This document shows, piece by piece, positions 36,696 through 49,800 of a DNA stretch of 64,000 bases. The position numbers and the translations under genes were made by a program. Where the stretch lies: NCBI RefSeq assembly GCF_017591425.1, contig NW_024464918.1, positions 20,984,001 through 21,048,000 on the forward strand, in the 5' to 3' direction. Origin of the DNA: Ochotona curzoniae (Eukaryota > Chordata > Mammalia > Lagomorpha > Ochotonidae). The first letter of the stretch is position 1. Every line of letters starts with the position of its first letter. Under the pieces are notes generated by a model. That model saw nothing but the letters and a program-made list of their open reading frames with translations. It did no database searches and was not told the origin of the DNA.

Positions 36696-39600
36696 TCCCC
36701 CTGCTTCACCGCACCTGGTCTCAGTGCGGCCTCCCAGTCCCACCCCCTCAACAGCAGTATGCCCTACTGGCTACCAGGTACCGACTCTCCTTCACCCGCA
36801 GGGGGCCACAGTCACCTGTCATCTCCCATCCACGATTGGCTCTCCCACCCACTTCCCCACAGACCCAGTGACATGAACAAAACAAGGGAAGCCAGCTTTG
36901 TCCAACGGTCACAGTGACTTCTTCCAACCTAGTAAAAACCCACAATGAGAAAGAATCGGGCTCGTTCAGCTCCAATAAAGAGTGACAAAATGCACAGCAT
37001 GTAAAGTACAAGGAGCTCAGATTAAAAAAAAAAAAGTATGAGCTAAAACGATTCACATATCAGGAAATAATAATTAATGCCTTCTATTTAATGCACCAGT
37101 GAAGTGTTCATGTATATAGAATCAGTTTAGCACCTACACCCAAATTTATCTTTATATTCTCTCACTGAATTGAAAAATAGTAAATGAGAAGTAATTTTGC
37201 TTTTAAATCCCCATATTATTCAGTTATCACTGATTGAAATATTTAATGAGATGATTTTATTCCCTAAGACTGTAAGAGGATTTATTTGTTGTTTTAATTC
37301 CACAAAACAGAGTGGTTAATTTCAGTTTCTTTTTTAACTCCTGAGAGATTTTTTCTCTCAATGTCACTAGTTTTCCCTCTGAAGGACTGGTTGCAATTAC
37401 AGCCAATTTCAGTGCTTGGCACTCTCCCACTTTCTCTCATCTACAGCTCCTTTCCTTGTAAAATGATATAATGTAAATGGACTATCACTGTGAACAAAAT
37501 ATAGCATTGGAACTCTGAGCACCAGCAGGAGATGGAACAGAGAGGGGTTTCCCACTGGGTAGAATGGGTCATTCAGGTCCCAAAGAAATCTTTTAATGAC
37601 AAGGAAGCACAAGCACCCGGGAACAAGGAAAGACTATCGTGTCCCAGAACCACTGAATGTGCACCCAGACAACACCTCCCCCAGCTCTTCATTTCTGCCT
37701 TCTTACCCTTGCAGCTGGAACATTCTCTTTGACTTGCTGCTGGAATTCCAGCTAAGAGGACTCTTTCCAACCAGCCCCTTCTCCCCCCAAATCCCAAGAA
37801 AAAGTAGGTATGTGGGTAAATATGCAAGCATGCATAAATTAATCATCTTTTTTTCTGTCTTTGCAAGACAGGGCATAGATGCTGCTGGCACGCTCAGAAG
37901 ACGGCGACATCACCCTCCTGCCTTTTCTTTCAAAGGAGAGAGATTCTTTGCTGTGCTTTTTCCTGAGTCTTCTCCAATAGAGAAAAAATATATATGGGGT
38001 GGGGGGAGGAGTTGTTGAACCTTCTCGATGACCAACATCAGTAGTTTGTCATTCTCAGCTTCTCGAGTGATTTTCCAGGGACCACCTTGCCCCCTGTGCT
38101 CCTCACTGAGCAATACGGTCTGTCTTTACACAGTCCCATTTTTATTAATTCCCCAAGTTAAGGAAAAGGGAACCAATTGTGTCTTCCCCGTTGCAACTCT
38201 CCATCTCTTGCAAGCCCCAACCTCTCTTTTTCCAACCACAAGTCTAGGGCAGCACTTTGGAGAGTAATTTTTAATCATTTATTAGGTGGCTTTTGTAAGT
38301 TATATTTAATCCAAATGCTTAATCCTTTTGTTTGTCATGGGAGAGGCAGATCTGACAAGCTGCAAGAATGCGTTTGGGGGAAAACTCAAGCTAAAACTTG
38401 CCCAGGGATGGAATTCTGCAACTGTGTATTTCCCATAAAATCTTGCCTCTTCATTTAAAGTAACAGCAAATGTTACAAACGATAATTCACTCTCTCAGCC
38501 CCCCTTTCCCTTCTGATGTAATTTTATTGATATCTGAACAGGATCATTGTCCTCAGGCTCTTTGCATGGGTAATAATCCTTCTGAGAATTGGATGCTAAA
38601 TGAGCCCTGTGTTACTGGTTTCCAGACACAATTACATTCAGTTCAGAGTTGCATGTATACGTTTGCACTGCATGGACATTAAATAATAATGAGAGCAAAT
38701 TGATTGGTTCCTATTAAATTTATGTGAAGCGATATTGTGGTTTATGAAGGAATTTCGAAGATAGCTACACATTTCGCTACATTTATTTCCCTGATAATTG
38801 TCCTGCACAGATTGATGTTTGCTCTATGTTCGCTTATTTTAATAAAACAGACTTCAAAATGTCTCATAAGTCTAAAATAATATCATGGAAAAAGAAACCA
38901 AAGAAATTATTGAAAGGCAGAAATTGATTTAAGACACTAGATTAAAAGAAATTTGTCCTACCTGATTACATATTAAGTGAGTCACTGCACAGAAAGTGAA
39001 ATAAAGGACTAGGGTAAATTGGTTTGTATAATAGAAGCCCACAGTGTCACTTTGATCTAAAATACCAAGTAACTGCTCAAAGTCCATAATTAATAAAAAC
39101 AACTCTCCATCTTAGCTTCCTGCGCCACACCTCTGTGACTCGGTGTATAAGCAGACACTGAGCCTGCCTTAGAGACATAAAGCTTGGCAAGTGGTTATCC
39201 AAACCAATGGCAACAAAGTTGGTTTGTAAGATATTACAAAAGTAGTTATACTGTTAGCCAACGAAATAACTTAATAAATCAGTCTGTGAGGAAATAGGTA
39301 AGAGATAGGAAAATAATCCACCCGTTGCAGCTGTAAGTGAAGGAGTGGCCTGCTTCCAGCGCCAGTGGCCGATGTGCTGGGGGACTCTTCTGGAAGGTCT
39401 TTGTTTGGGTCAGGGTGAATCATGGCCCTTCCGTGGGTGCCATGATGCAGTAAGTGAAGCTCTTCAGCTCTGGCTGGTCTTCCTATTTCAAATAGCACTT
39501 ATGGACTACTAACCAGCTCTCCTACACTGCCCACCACTAGATTTGCCTATTAATGCCAAGAACCACATCAACATATGTCCTTTTCCCAGTTGTCAATGAA

Positions 39601-42600
39601 AAGGAGTGTGGTCTTAAGCACAGATGCCTAGTCTTGGAGAGGTTCTCACGCCGGAACACAGGAAGCCCTGTGCCCCAGAACACTGGCACACATCCCCCAG
39701 AACTCATGAACCAGCATGTGTGTGTCTTCAAGGTGTGAGGTACTCAAAGGCCAGAGGATGCTCTGCAATGACACTTAACAAGTGCAGCTGTAACTAATGA
39801 GACTCAAGATAGGCAGGGTAGTGAGAGAGCCTCTTACTGCAATACTTAGTGATATATGTGAAAAAAAAAATTTTTTAAAGGGCTTGAATCCTTGAGCTTC
39901 TCGAAAGATCAGGAGGCAAAGGAAAACCACCTAGGCAGATCTAAATGTTTCCCACTCTTTTGGAAAACGGAAGCCAAGCCCAGGTGGACGCAGCCCTGCT
40001 CGGAGTTTATCCTCTCGTAAGATCACCTTGTAAAGGAGCTGCCTGGGTCCCTGCTGGCGGCTGAGGCTGCACACAGGCAGTTGGGCGAGGGTGGGTACAG
40101 AGGGACGTCTCTCCAATTAGGTGCCAGGCAGCACCACCTCGCCCCTAATGCAGGCACAGCTGCTTTTGAACACAGGCGTTGGAAGGATTATTGGTTTCTT
40201 AACAAAGGAAGGTTGAATGCTTTTCTTGAGATTTGAGGCCACAGAGCCCCAGGAAAGTCACAGAGCAGGATGCGAATGCTGCCTGCCTGGGGAGACCTGA
40301 CTTAACACCCGTACTGAAAGGAATGCTGCGTGCCAGAAGTAGCATGCTGAATGCCGCATGTTAAAAGCAGCATGACAAAACAACCAACTTAATGTAACTC
40401 AGTGTCCTATATTCGATGTGAAAGATCACAGATCTGTAAGCACATGCTGACCCAAGGTACACAAGAAAGCTTTCTCATTCGCTGTCATGTTTCACAATCA
40501 CACCGGCAACTTCAGCATCAGCATTGGAAGCGCTTTTCCCAAGAATCTCACAGCTTTCCTTGAAACCGTCAGTGCTAACCTGGGCACAAGGTGCTACTGT
40601 TGCCTTGCATTTGCCACTGCTCCAGTCACTCCAGTGATGCATGGGCTCTTGCATGGCAGCTGCCATCAGACAGGACAGGAGAGCACATGGCGGGTGCGTC
40701 CCTCTGCTCCCCTTTGCACAGCCTGTCTGCGTACCACAGCCCTTACCCCCCTCAAACCCTCACACAGTGTCACCCCCACAGCACAGAGCTGGGTCGAGGT
40801 GAGCTATGCCTAGGGCAACACCACAAACAGGAAGCAGCCTCTCTCAGGTGACAGCATTCACACGAGCTCTTGTTAATCCAGCCAGAATCAGTGTCTGCAG
40901 ATCCACATACGTATTTATAAGCTGCAGTGAAGGAGCAACGTATTCAAAATGCACGTTCTGTTAGTAAGTCCCATTCTCTCGGAAGAGAAAGAGTGGTTTA
41001 AGCCTGAGAGCCAGCCAGATGGACTGCACAATGGCGAGCTGATACCATTTGTGCAGTGAATGGAAGGGCTCATGTTAGAGCTCTCCCTATTCTCAAAGGA
41101 TGTAGCCTTCCATCTGCTAGGCGTGGCCAGAGTCAACGCTAGTCATGGCATCCACTCCGTGACTTAGAGAACCCCTCGCTGGGTCCTGTCTCTCACTCGT
41201 TTGCAAGCCTCTGTCACCATCTGGAGCCCCAGTCATACCTGGGACAGAAATGGCCAAGGAAAAAAGTGTTGCTACCACTTCAGGACAGGACAGGGAAAGA
41301 GGTACATGGCAGTTTACTTAGCTGGCCTGTCAGGGATAGAGGCAGAAGTGGCCACAGGCGCTCTAGCTGTCACCTAGGACAGCACCAAAGAGTCACACAA
41401 AAGAAAAGCTTTATTGCTGGTGACTGCAGCCAAGTAAAATAAGACACTGCGAGAATCAGCAGATGCTGCTTCTCCTGTCTCCGACGCCCTTCCCACGATT
41501 GTTTTCAGCAATATCATTTGGTATTCATCAACTCCCTGAAAAGCCACCCAACTTTCTCTATAGAGGTGATTGTCTATTGTGCTCTGCAAACAAGTCCCTG
41601 CATGGTCTGTCCAAGACTAGAATTAAGGAGCAACACGTCCCCTCGTCATAGTCTGCCTTATGAAAATTGTCACCGAGGAAGAGCCAGCCATGGATTCAGG
41701 ATCTTGGCAGCTTTCATGTGAGCTCAGACACTTGTAAGGAAGCAGGACTGTGGATGGGGAGAAGGGCTGCTAGTGTTGTACCCAGAGGAGGCCTTCACTC
41801 TAGGGCACTCTAGGGCACACAAGCCTCATTCCTGGCAGACAGAAGGGATCCACTGCCATTACTAAGGCCAGGTGCATGATGCTCCTGTCTTCCTGGCTTC
41901 AGAAGGGGCAGTGTGCTGTGAGAACAGAAATCCAGACTTGAAAGTAGGGGCTGTCTTTGGCCTCTCCTCCCATAGCTCCTTTTGGATAGGTAGTCACTGG
42001 AGCAGAGTTCTCCCCAAAAGTGTCAACACCAAGATTCATTATGTTAGCATGAGTCTTGCCAGCATGGCTAAAGCCAGACACACTTTTCTTTCTTCAATGG
42101 TCCTCATTGACTATGAAAGGGAAAATACTGCCAACATTACAGCCACTCCTCTGCTGAAAGACACTCCAGTCACATGGAACTTGGCATCCCAAGGAGAGAG
42201 CATGAAGCCATCCATCACAAGGAACACACATTCTAGATCGCATCCTCCCAATCCTCAGGGCAAAATGAGGCAGGCTCAATAGCCCATCGCTACCCTGGGT
42301 TCCCAAGGTGGCAGCAAAGTGCCAAGAGGAAAACTTCCCTGTCGTTGTCTATTCCTCTTCCTGAACAATGGCACCCAAGTCTGAATCATCAGAGTCACAC
42401 AGACAAAATGAGAAAAACGTTGAGCGAGGTGTGCCCGCACCTGGCTGCAGAGAGGCTGGGCAGCAGCAAGGGCTACACAGCAGAGTCCACCATGAGTCAG
42501 GTCTCCACTTCTGACCTCCTACTCTTGCAATGCTCCTCTGGTCACTCTGGTGCTTGTTTTAATAGCCTCCCCTGTCCCTATGACCACCTCTAACAGTCCT

Positions 42601-43789
42601 CTCCCTTCCATGGCCCATACAGACTCCATTCTTACATTCCACTGTGGCTGTGGACTTCCACTTTCCATGTCATAGCTCAATCATCAACTTGAGCAGGGCC
42701 ATTGAGCTTCTCCACACTGCATAGCCATGTGCTCATGGAGCTAAACCTGGCCCATGCAGTAATTGCTGTTAGTTAATGCTCACTTTACTAAGTATTAACT
42801 ACTGGTGCCATGTGTTGCTGCTACTCCTTTGCAGAGACTAATGACTTACAGCAAACAGACTGTCCAACATTTTTGCTCTGGGCACATCCTCAATTCAAGT
42901 GGATTTAGTCTTCTAAAAATGCAACAAGAAACACATCAAGGGTTTAGCTTGACTTTTCACAGCATTTGCAACAGTGACTAAAGCACTCAGATATTAAGTA
43001 GCTTCGGGTATTCAACAGCTTGCTGCTGTTGGTATCTATATGTTCATGCAATGAGTCCAGACTCAAAAAAAAAGAAAAAAAAAGAAGAAAAAGGAAAAAG
43101 CGCTGAGATGAGACTTGGCTTTCTCTGCTTCAATTCTCTGGCAAACACGTATCCAGATGCAGCTGCTCCACCCCGCCTCAGGAAGGAACTAGCCATTGTT
43201 TCTCCATGTTGATATGCCCTGATAATTAACACTTTGGGAATGTGGGTGAAAAGTTGCTTGGTGTATTCGATTAAAGTTAGTAGGAAATTTAAACCCAAGC
43301 CAACCCCATCAGTAATACTTAGTGTTTAACAGAAAGGAACCCAGGTGCTTAGAAACGTATTCCACAAGAAAATAGATTTTTTTTTTTATATTTTTAAAGG
43401 AACACTACACATTCAATCCTCAAAAGGAACCAGACAAGATTGCACACAAAATAAACTGAAAATATGCTTCTGTTAATTTACAGATGAGTTGATCAAGTTA
43501 GAATAGTTGAGTGCCTACCAATCTTGAGCATTAACTCTTAAGAAAACAAACAAACAACAACAAAAAAAAAAAACCCAGAAAAAATGCAAGACATTATTTC
43601 TAGTTTAGGACAGGAGACTAGAGAAAAAAATAGTGAAGATGAAAGTTCATAAATACAAAGCAAAGGATAGAAACGTGGGTCTAGCCACCAAGAATGGCAG
43701 AATAGGAGCGCAGACGTGGGCAGCAGAGCGAGGAGTTCAGATCCACACAGAAGCCTCCCTCCACTGGCCCTGGGCACTGCTTTCAGCCT
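36696..43789. other. Long unassigned stretch without recognisable repeats
   Basis: About 7 kb with no SINE or LINE that I can recognise, unusual for this window. The block 37.1-39.3 kb is AT-rich with homeodomain-type words (TTAAT, ATTTAAAT, TAATTA) and may be conserved non-coding DNA. From 39.3 to 43 kb the sequence is more balanced. An A/G-rich tract occupies 43063-43100. None of the frames present (up to 140 codons) shows a domain. Confidence 0.4.
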
Positions 43790-44085
43790 GGGGACGGAGG
43801 TCAGCATTGCAGCCTACCTGCAACCACCCACAACAGCAGCTTCCCTGGTGGGGGCACATTTGTGTTCTGGCTGCCCTAGTTCTAAACCAGCTCCCTGTTA
43901 CTAATCGGAATGAAGCAGTCAAAGATGGCCACGAGTATGGGTCTCTACCAGCCACGTGGGAGACTCCGATGAAGCTCCTGGCTTGGGGCTGGCCATGGTC
44001 ATTTGTGGAATGAATCAGATAGAATGCATTTCTGTCTATCTCCATGACTCCACGTTTCAAATAAATATATCTAATGGGGGAAAAA
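43790..44085 (+). mobile_element. Old CSINE
   Basis: TCAGCATTGCAGCCTACCTGC head region, TGGCTGCCCTAGTTCTAAACCAGCTCCCTGTTAC, GATGGCCACGAGTATGGGTCTCTACCAGCCACGTGGGAGACTCC, ATGAAGCTCCTGGC, GTCATTTGTGGAATGAATCAG and ACGTTTCAAATAAATATATC, with an A-rich tail. Confidence 0.8.
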
Positions 44086-44143
44086 AGAGAGAGAATAGGA
44101 ATTAACTTGAAGGAGTTCCCAGCAGCCAAATCCTAGATAATTA

Positions 44144-44205
44144 CACACACACACATATTTATGTATATGTATATGCATATGTATATATGTATATGTATTA
44201 TACAT
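44144..44205. repeat. CA/TATATG compound microsatellite
   Basis: A short (AC)n run passes into alternating TATATG/TATGTA words. It lies between two SINEs. Confidence 0.85.
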
Positions 44206-44498
44206 CACATCACCCAACAGAGCCCCTGGGTGCTAGTCCCAGCTCCACATTCCCTGTTAACGGGCCTCCTGGGAGGCAGCAGGTGCCTGCCAACATACCT
44301 GGATCCCTTCTCCTCATAAAGGAGACCCCAAATGAGTTCCAGCATCCAGGCTGCAGGAGTGGCCCAGTCCTGCCTGTTGTGGGCATCTGTAGAAAGAAGC
44401 AATGCATGGAAGACACACCTCTGTCCTTATCTAGGGGTCAGTCTCTCTCTTTCTCTCTCTGTTTTCCTGCCTTTCAAATACAGTTAAAATAAAATTAC
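44206..44498 (+). mobile_element. Old CSINE (older subfamily)
   Basis: GCTAGTCCCAGCTCCACATTCCCTGTTAACGGGCCTCCTGGGAGGCAGCAGGTG, AAAGGAGACCCCAAATGAGTTCCAGC, CTGCCTGTTGTGGGCATCTGTAGAAAGAAGCAATGCATGGAAGA, CTCTCTCTTTCTCTCTCTG and CCTGCCTTTCAAATACAGTTAAAAT. The CCTGGGAGGCAGCAGGTG block marks an older subfamily than the young copies. Confidence 0.87.
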
Positions 44499-47400
44499 AG
44501 TGGCAGGGACCACAAAGCTGTCACCAGGTCTGCTCACGGACAGCACACCTGGCCTCAGAAGTCAGCCTCCCACCTGGCCCTGGGAGAAGCCATTGGCCAA
44601 GCCTCTGGTCTCCAACAGCACCCAGCAGGAGAGAAGCCCAAGGACCTCCTGGCTTCTTACTGAGAGATTTCATCATACGAAAACAAATGCCTATCGGCAT
44701 ACCTGTACCTCCCCTTCTCTCTTCCTAGGAGAGTCACTGACCAATGCTGTCAGTCCTGAGACCAAATGGACTTTTCCCCAGGCAACTGTGTGCTCTGTTA
44801 GCCCCCTGACTTTCTCTCAAACCTACGCACAACCCCCATTACTCTTCCTCATCTGTGGAGGAAAGTGTGTGAAACAAAACAAAAAAAGGATAAATTGTCC
44901 ATGTTTGGAGGAGGGCAAGGAGATGTGACAAAGAATAAAATGTACCAGATGAGGTTCTGAACCAGAGGGGAGTGGAGAGGGTTAGTATTAGAACAACTGG
45001 AAAAAGTCGGATGGTGTCCACAGATGGCTATGGCTTCTGGTTGCTCTCATAGGGGAAGTATACATGTGATTTTCAAATAAAGCAGTTGTGAAAATGATTG
45101 TTATTAAAATCCAGAGGGATGAGAGTCCTGCACAGAGCAAACAATGGTGGAGAGGGAGGGACCAGCAGCACCTCACACCCGGGACCAGTAGGCCATGCAT
45201 GACCTCAGAACAGAAGTGTGTGGCATTGGAGCCAGGGATAGATGTGATCAAAGTGCCCAACAGTGACAACTTGTCTGGTGGGAAAATGTGGGATGCATCC
45301 TGCTTATGTCGATTCTTGTGGTCACATGATGACACTCCTCCTGGGCCAGGGGTGGGGTGGGTGGGGAGGCGGGCAGGGGAGTTTGAACTTTAATGCTCAA
45401 AGTGTCTATCCAGGAATGCTTTCTTTGCTGTTGTCTTCATGCCCTTTTTCCTTAGGGCAGAGTTGTGGCTTGAGACAAAGGGGATGACTAAAAATATGCC
45501 AGGGTTAATGGGAAAATGTGATTATCATGTAGGAAGAGAAAAAAAAAAGAACACCCCCAACACAAAAATCGTGGAAATAGTGTGGGTTACACCCCAGGGA
45601 GAGGGCACACGCAGCAGGTGGAATGTTGACCCAAATTCCTGGAGAGTTAGCAGAACAAAGGCAGCAGCTCTCAGGCCATTCTCTCTGCTCAAGGCTGATC
45701 TGTTCTTCTAGATCATATTTCAAGGTCTAGGCCACAAGTAAAAATAGACAAAAAGAACCACAGAAGAATTAAAAGAGGTAAGTCACCACGAATTTAAAGG
45801 GCTCAAAAATAATTTTCTGTAACAAAAGACCCCGAGTTAATGCAGTTTGAAAAGATTGAGGAACAAAGTGATAGGACAGAGACACTATGAAAATAAAGGC
45901 TTATTCATGCAAGCTCCGCTAATGGAACTGGCCCGGAACCACAGGCTCCGTTGAAGTTTCCCTTCACACGACCTTAAAGAAATATCGCACTAAGAAGATC
46001 AAGAATGTAAACAAAAGGCACTATTTGAAAAGCTCTCTGTGGGCCTGTGTGTCCCCAAAAGAAACTAATGCTGCAGCAAGTGACACTCAAACTCAGCTGC
46101 AAACTTTTTTTAAAGCCAAGATCCCATTTATCTTTGAAGGTGTGTTAAACTCTTCCTGTTCAAAATCTCAACTTTCTGTTAACTGTGCCCATTATGGATT
46201 CCCTGAAGAATTCAGTCTCATGACACAATAAATCCTTTAGAAGCAATGGCAATGCTTTTCTCATGAGTTAGAGGGGTGAAGAATTCAGCATGCAGATGTC
46301 AAACATCAGGTAGGAGTTTTTCTGGATGGGAGAGTGCCGTCTAGACCTTAAGAGTCCCTGACAGCAGGAGTGACACTGGAGAACCCAGGAGTGGGAGCAG
46401 CTTCCAGAAATAAGAAGGAGGAACAAGAAGAGGAAACAAACAAGCTAAGTCCACAGCCGTGGAGAGGCAGGGCCTGAATCCAAGACTCCACACCCAGCTC
46501 ATAGCAATTGTCCCACTGGGAGGAAAGCCAGCCACAAAAGAATGGCTTTGTCCTCTTTCTTCCATTTCCTAATTTAGTAAAACCCTGCCTGTCACCAAGG
46601 GGAAAAAAAAACTGTTGGCCACAACCAACTCTTTCTGGCACCCAGATCCTGCCAGCCCTCCCACTTCGTGTGCTTCCTTGGAGGAGAGGGGGCTCTAGGG
46701 ACCACCCTGCTTCCCTGTCGCTCCCGGGCTCTCATTGTCCCCCAGTACTGGGTTGCAGTGATGTGAGCCAGCCCATGCAGATCCCAACAACCCACTCCCA
46801 GCCTCAGGTTCCCCAAGCCTCAGAAGCACTAAGCAGTGCAGTGCACAAAAGCCAGATGCCTCCAAGTAACACCACTGCGGGATCTTTTAGGAGGAGGAAC
46901 ACTCTGGAGCCTGTCCAAGACTGGCTGTGTGGCTCTGGCACAGCCATTGTCTATCTGTCCTCTCAGGTGGATGTGCTTAGAGTTCTCAGAGGCAAGGAAG
47001 GCTCCAGAGAAGGCCCAAGTTCTTCTTGGCTTATGATGCTACAGGGCAAAGACTTGCTGGCCAAGAAGGACCTTTGTAATGGGTATCCTCAGAAATAGTG
47101 AGGGACGTAGTCTGATGGAGTGCCTGTTCTCCATGCATGAGTATGAACCAGCAGAGGCTCGACCTGTGAGAAACAGAAGCTAGGCTGAGCTTGCCGCTGG
47201 CCTGTAACTGGACAAGGATACCCATTCTACTTAACTGTCTCATACTGTTACCCAACCAACCTCTAAAACTTTCAGCAAAAAGCAACCAGTATATTTCAGG
47301 AAGGCAAAGAAAGCTGGATCCACGCACAATTAGGAGTTGTACTGCTTAGTGCTAAAGTAAGATTTTAAAAAATACAATTTGAACAATGTGTGGAGAAGTT

Positions 47401-49059
47401 TACACTGCTAGGGATAATGGTCTAATTCAACTTATCCTGACTGTGAGGGCTGAATAGGGATGTGGAGCAGAGAACACTAGGAACAGGGAGACATGCATAC
47501 TCATTTAAATAATGTCATTAAGCACCGTCACAGCTAGCATCTACAGAACGAAGGTCGGCCTTCTCTGTTGATTTTACTCCCACAAAAATATTCGCAAATG
47601 GTAACAAAATTGACCACTAGGGTTTCTAGACTTGCATCCTTTTTCCTTAGCAACCACCAAATTATAAAGAGTATGTATTCCCCTAGAGCTCTAGCAAACC
47701 TCCCGTGGTGAAAACTTAGTGGGGAACCCATGAGTACATATGGGATACAGACAAGCATACCACCACCATCATCATCAACAGTCACAACCAGGTCCAAATT
47801 TAAGTCATTGCCTGTCACTGCGACCAAGGATGAAATGAGAGAGGCCCACCTGCGAAGCCTGAATTGACTATAGTGTTAAGTAGCTTCTCAAAAGAAAGTT
47901 ACAGTAGAATTGTGTGAAGAAAGAGCAGACATTGTGGATGTACAAAGTAACACCTCTCTCAACCCAAAGACCTAACCTTTCAGTCACCCCTGGGGACTAG
48001 AGGCTGATTCACACCAATGCCATTGTAAAATTCCACCTACAATAAAATGCATGACTCCATTTTGGAAAGTTTCTTCAGCGAGATGTTAATATGAATCACG
48101 ATAATAAAATACCATCTAATTTTTATAACCAGAAGGGAGGGCCTATCTGGAGATGAACAAATGAATAGCCCTGGGAGCTAAATGCCTTTCACCATGGACT
48201 TTTCTATATCCATTTGAATTTACGTGACTCTGAAGTTTTACAAATGTATATAGTTCCAGTTCCCAAAAATTAGCAGAAAAAAAAGTACTGGAAATATTTC
48301 TGCTAAATACATTTTGAAGTGCTAATAAGACAAAGACATATTGAACTGCTTCTGGAAGGGATGTGTGAGAATATCCACAGGCATGTGTTTCCCGAAACAA
48401 TCATCACCAGTATAAACAGTAAGAGCTATTTTTCAAAGATACTAAGAATCTCTGGGAATTGTCCTAAGGGCACACAGCTTGTACCGAGCTACAGCATGAG
48501 CACCCAGTCTCTGGGACCATGAACTGATGTCTCACAGGAGAAAATCGTTTTTTCAGATGTGGTACTGGGAAGGGTCATGCCAGGGGGATATCTATGTGAC
48601 TTATCTGCAAGGCTCATAAACTTATCACAAGTATCTAGCAAAGAGTGCAGAGTGCCCAGAGGGAACACCGAGAAAGGCTCTAGTTTACCCTGAGAGTGGA
48701 GCCATCCATCAGCACCAACTCTGGAGTAGGGAAGCCATCAGCAGAGGAGAGCTGCAAGAGGTGAAGAATTAATTCTTGCACCCTTAACAAGTGCAGATCT
48801 CTGCTGATAGGTGCTTCCTCCTGCTAAGGAAAAATAAAGATAAATCTTAAAGGAAATAAATAAAAATAAATCTTAAAGGAAAGTCTTCATCTTAAATAAG
48901 TGATGTTACATAGTAAGTAAGTGATATTAAATTTATAAGCATATATTTACTCTGTTTTATCCTCTTGGCTATTTTAATACATATAAAATGACATAAAACA
49001 GTACTTGTAATTACATCTTACTCATATTTAATTAGCAAATACTAAGAGAAGTTGGACAG
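44499..49059. other. Unassigned DNA, including the longest open frame
   Basis: No gene is supported. The longest open frame of the window is at 46508-47098 (+, 196 codons). It is P/S-rich with no recognisable domain. A G-rich tract is at 45349-45379. A short near-tandem duplication of AAATAAAGATAAATCTTAAAGGA lies at 48830-48882 and may be a SINE-tail remnant. Confidence 0.45.
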
Positions 49060-49383
49060 GGCCTGGCAAAGTGGCATAGCAAGCTAATCTCTACCTGTAG
49101 CAATATCATCCCATATGGGCAGTGGTTTCTATCCCAGATGCCTCACTTCCCATCCAGTTCCCTGCTTATGGCCTGGAAAGCAACAGAGAATGGTTAAGTT
49201 TCTGGGGACCTTGCACCCATGTGGGAGATCTGGAGAAAGTTTCTGGCTCCTGGCTCTAGATTGCCTCAACTCTCACCACTGTGACCATTTGGAGAGTGAA
49301 GCAGTGGATGGAAAATTAATCTGTCTCTCCTTCTCTCCATTAATCGGCCTTTCAGATCAAAGTATATAAATAAATCTTTAAGT
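49060..49383 (+). mobile_element. CSINE, moderately diverged
   Basis: GGGCCTGGCAAAGTGGCATAGCAAGCTAA head, ATCCCATATGGGCAGTGG, CTCACTTCCCATCCAGTTCCCTGC, CACCCATGTGGGAGATCTGGAGAAAGTTTCTGGCTCCTGGC, GACCATTTGGAGAGTGAAGCAGTGGATGG and ATAAATAAATCTTTAAG. No clear flanking repeat. Confidence 0.92.
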
Positions 49384-49469
49384 GAACCACAAGATTATCA
49401 CTAACTAAAATGTAACAAAATTAGAGTAAATGAAGAAATTGAAGTCATGAGCTAAAAATATCCATGTTA

Positions 49470-49800
49470 TATAAACCACAATTTGAATGTGTCCCCAGCA
49501 TTCTTGTGTCGGAACTAGTCCCCATCATGGCAGTGTTGGCAGGTGGAGTCTCAATGGGGATGTGTAGCTGGCACCTTGTGAATGACTGCATCACAGATAA
49601 AGACCTCAGGAGGTGGTCACCTCTTGTGCTCAAGCCTTCCTGACTTTTGCCATGAGATGATGAGGCAAGAAGTTTCCCAGTAGATGTGGGAACTTTGATC
49701 TTGGACTTTCCAAATTCTAGCATGATGAGTCAATAATGCCGTGTTCATTGTAAATTACTCAGTCTAACATATTGTTGGAACAACACAGAACAGACCAAGA
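49470..49800 (+). mobile_element. MaLR-like solo LTR
   Basis: The start TTTGAATGTGTCCCCAGCATTC resembles TTTGAATGTGTCCCCCAAAATTC of the ERVL-MaLR (MST/MLT1-type) LTRs. Then come GGCAGTGTTGGCAGGTGGAGTC, TTGATCTTGGACTTTCCAAATTCTAGC and AATTACTCAGTCTAACATATTGTTGGAACAACACAGAACAGACCAAGA, matching the usual end TTACCCAGTCT...TATTTTGTTATAGCAACACAGAACAGACTAAGA. The order is complete, so it is a solo LTR. The matching retroviral interior is not visible next to it. Non-coding remnant. Confidence 0.8.
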
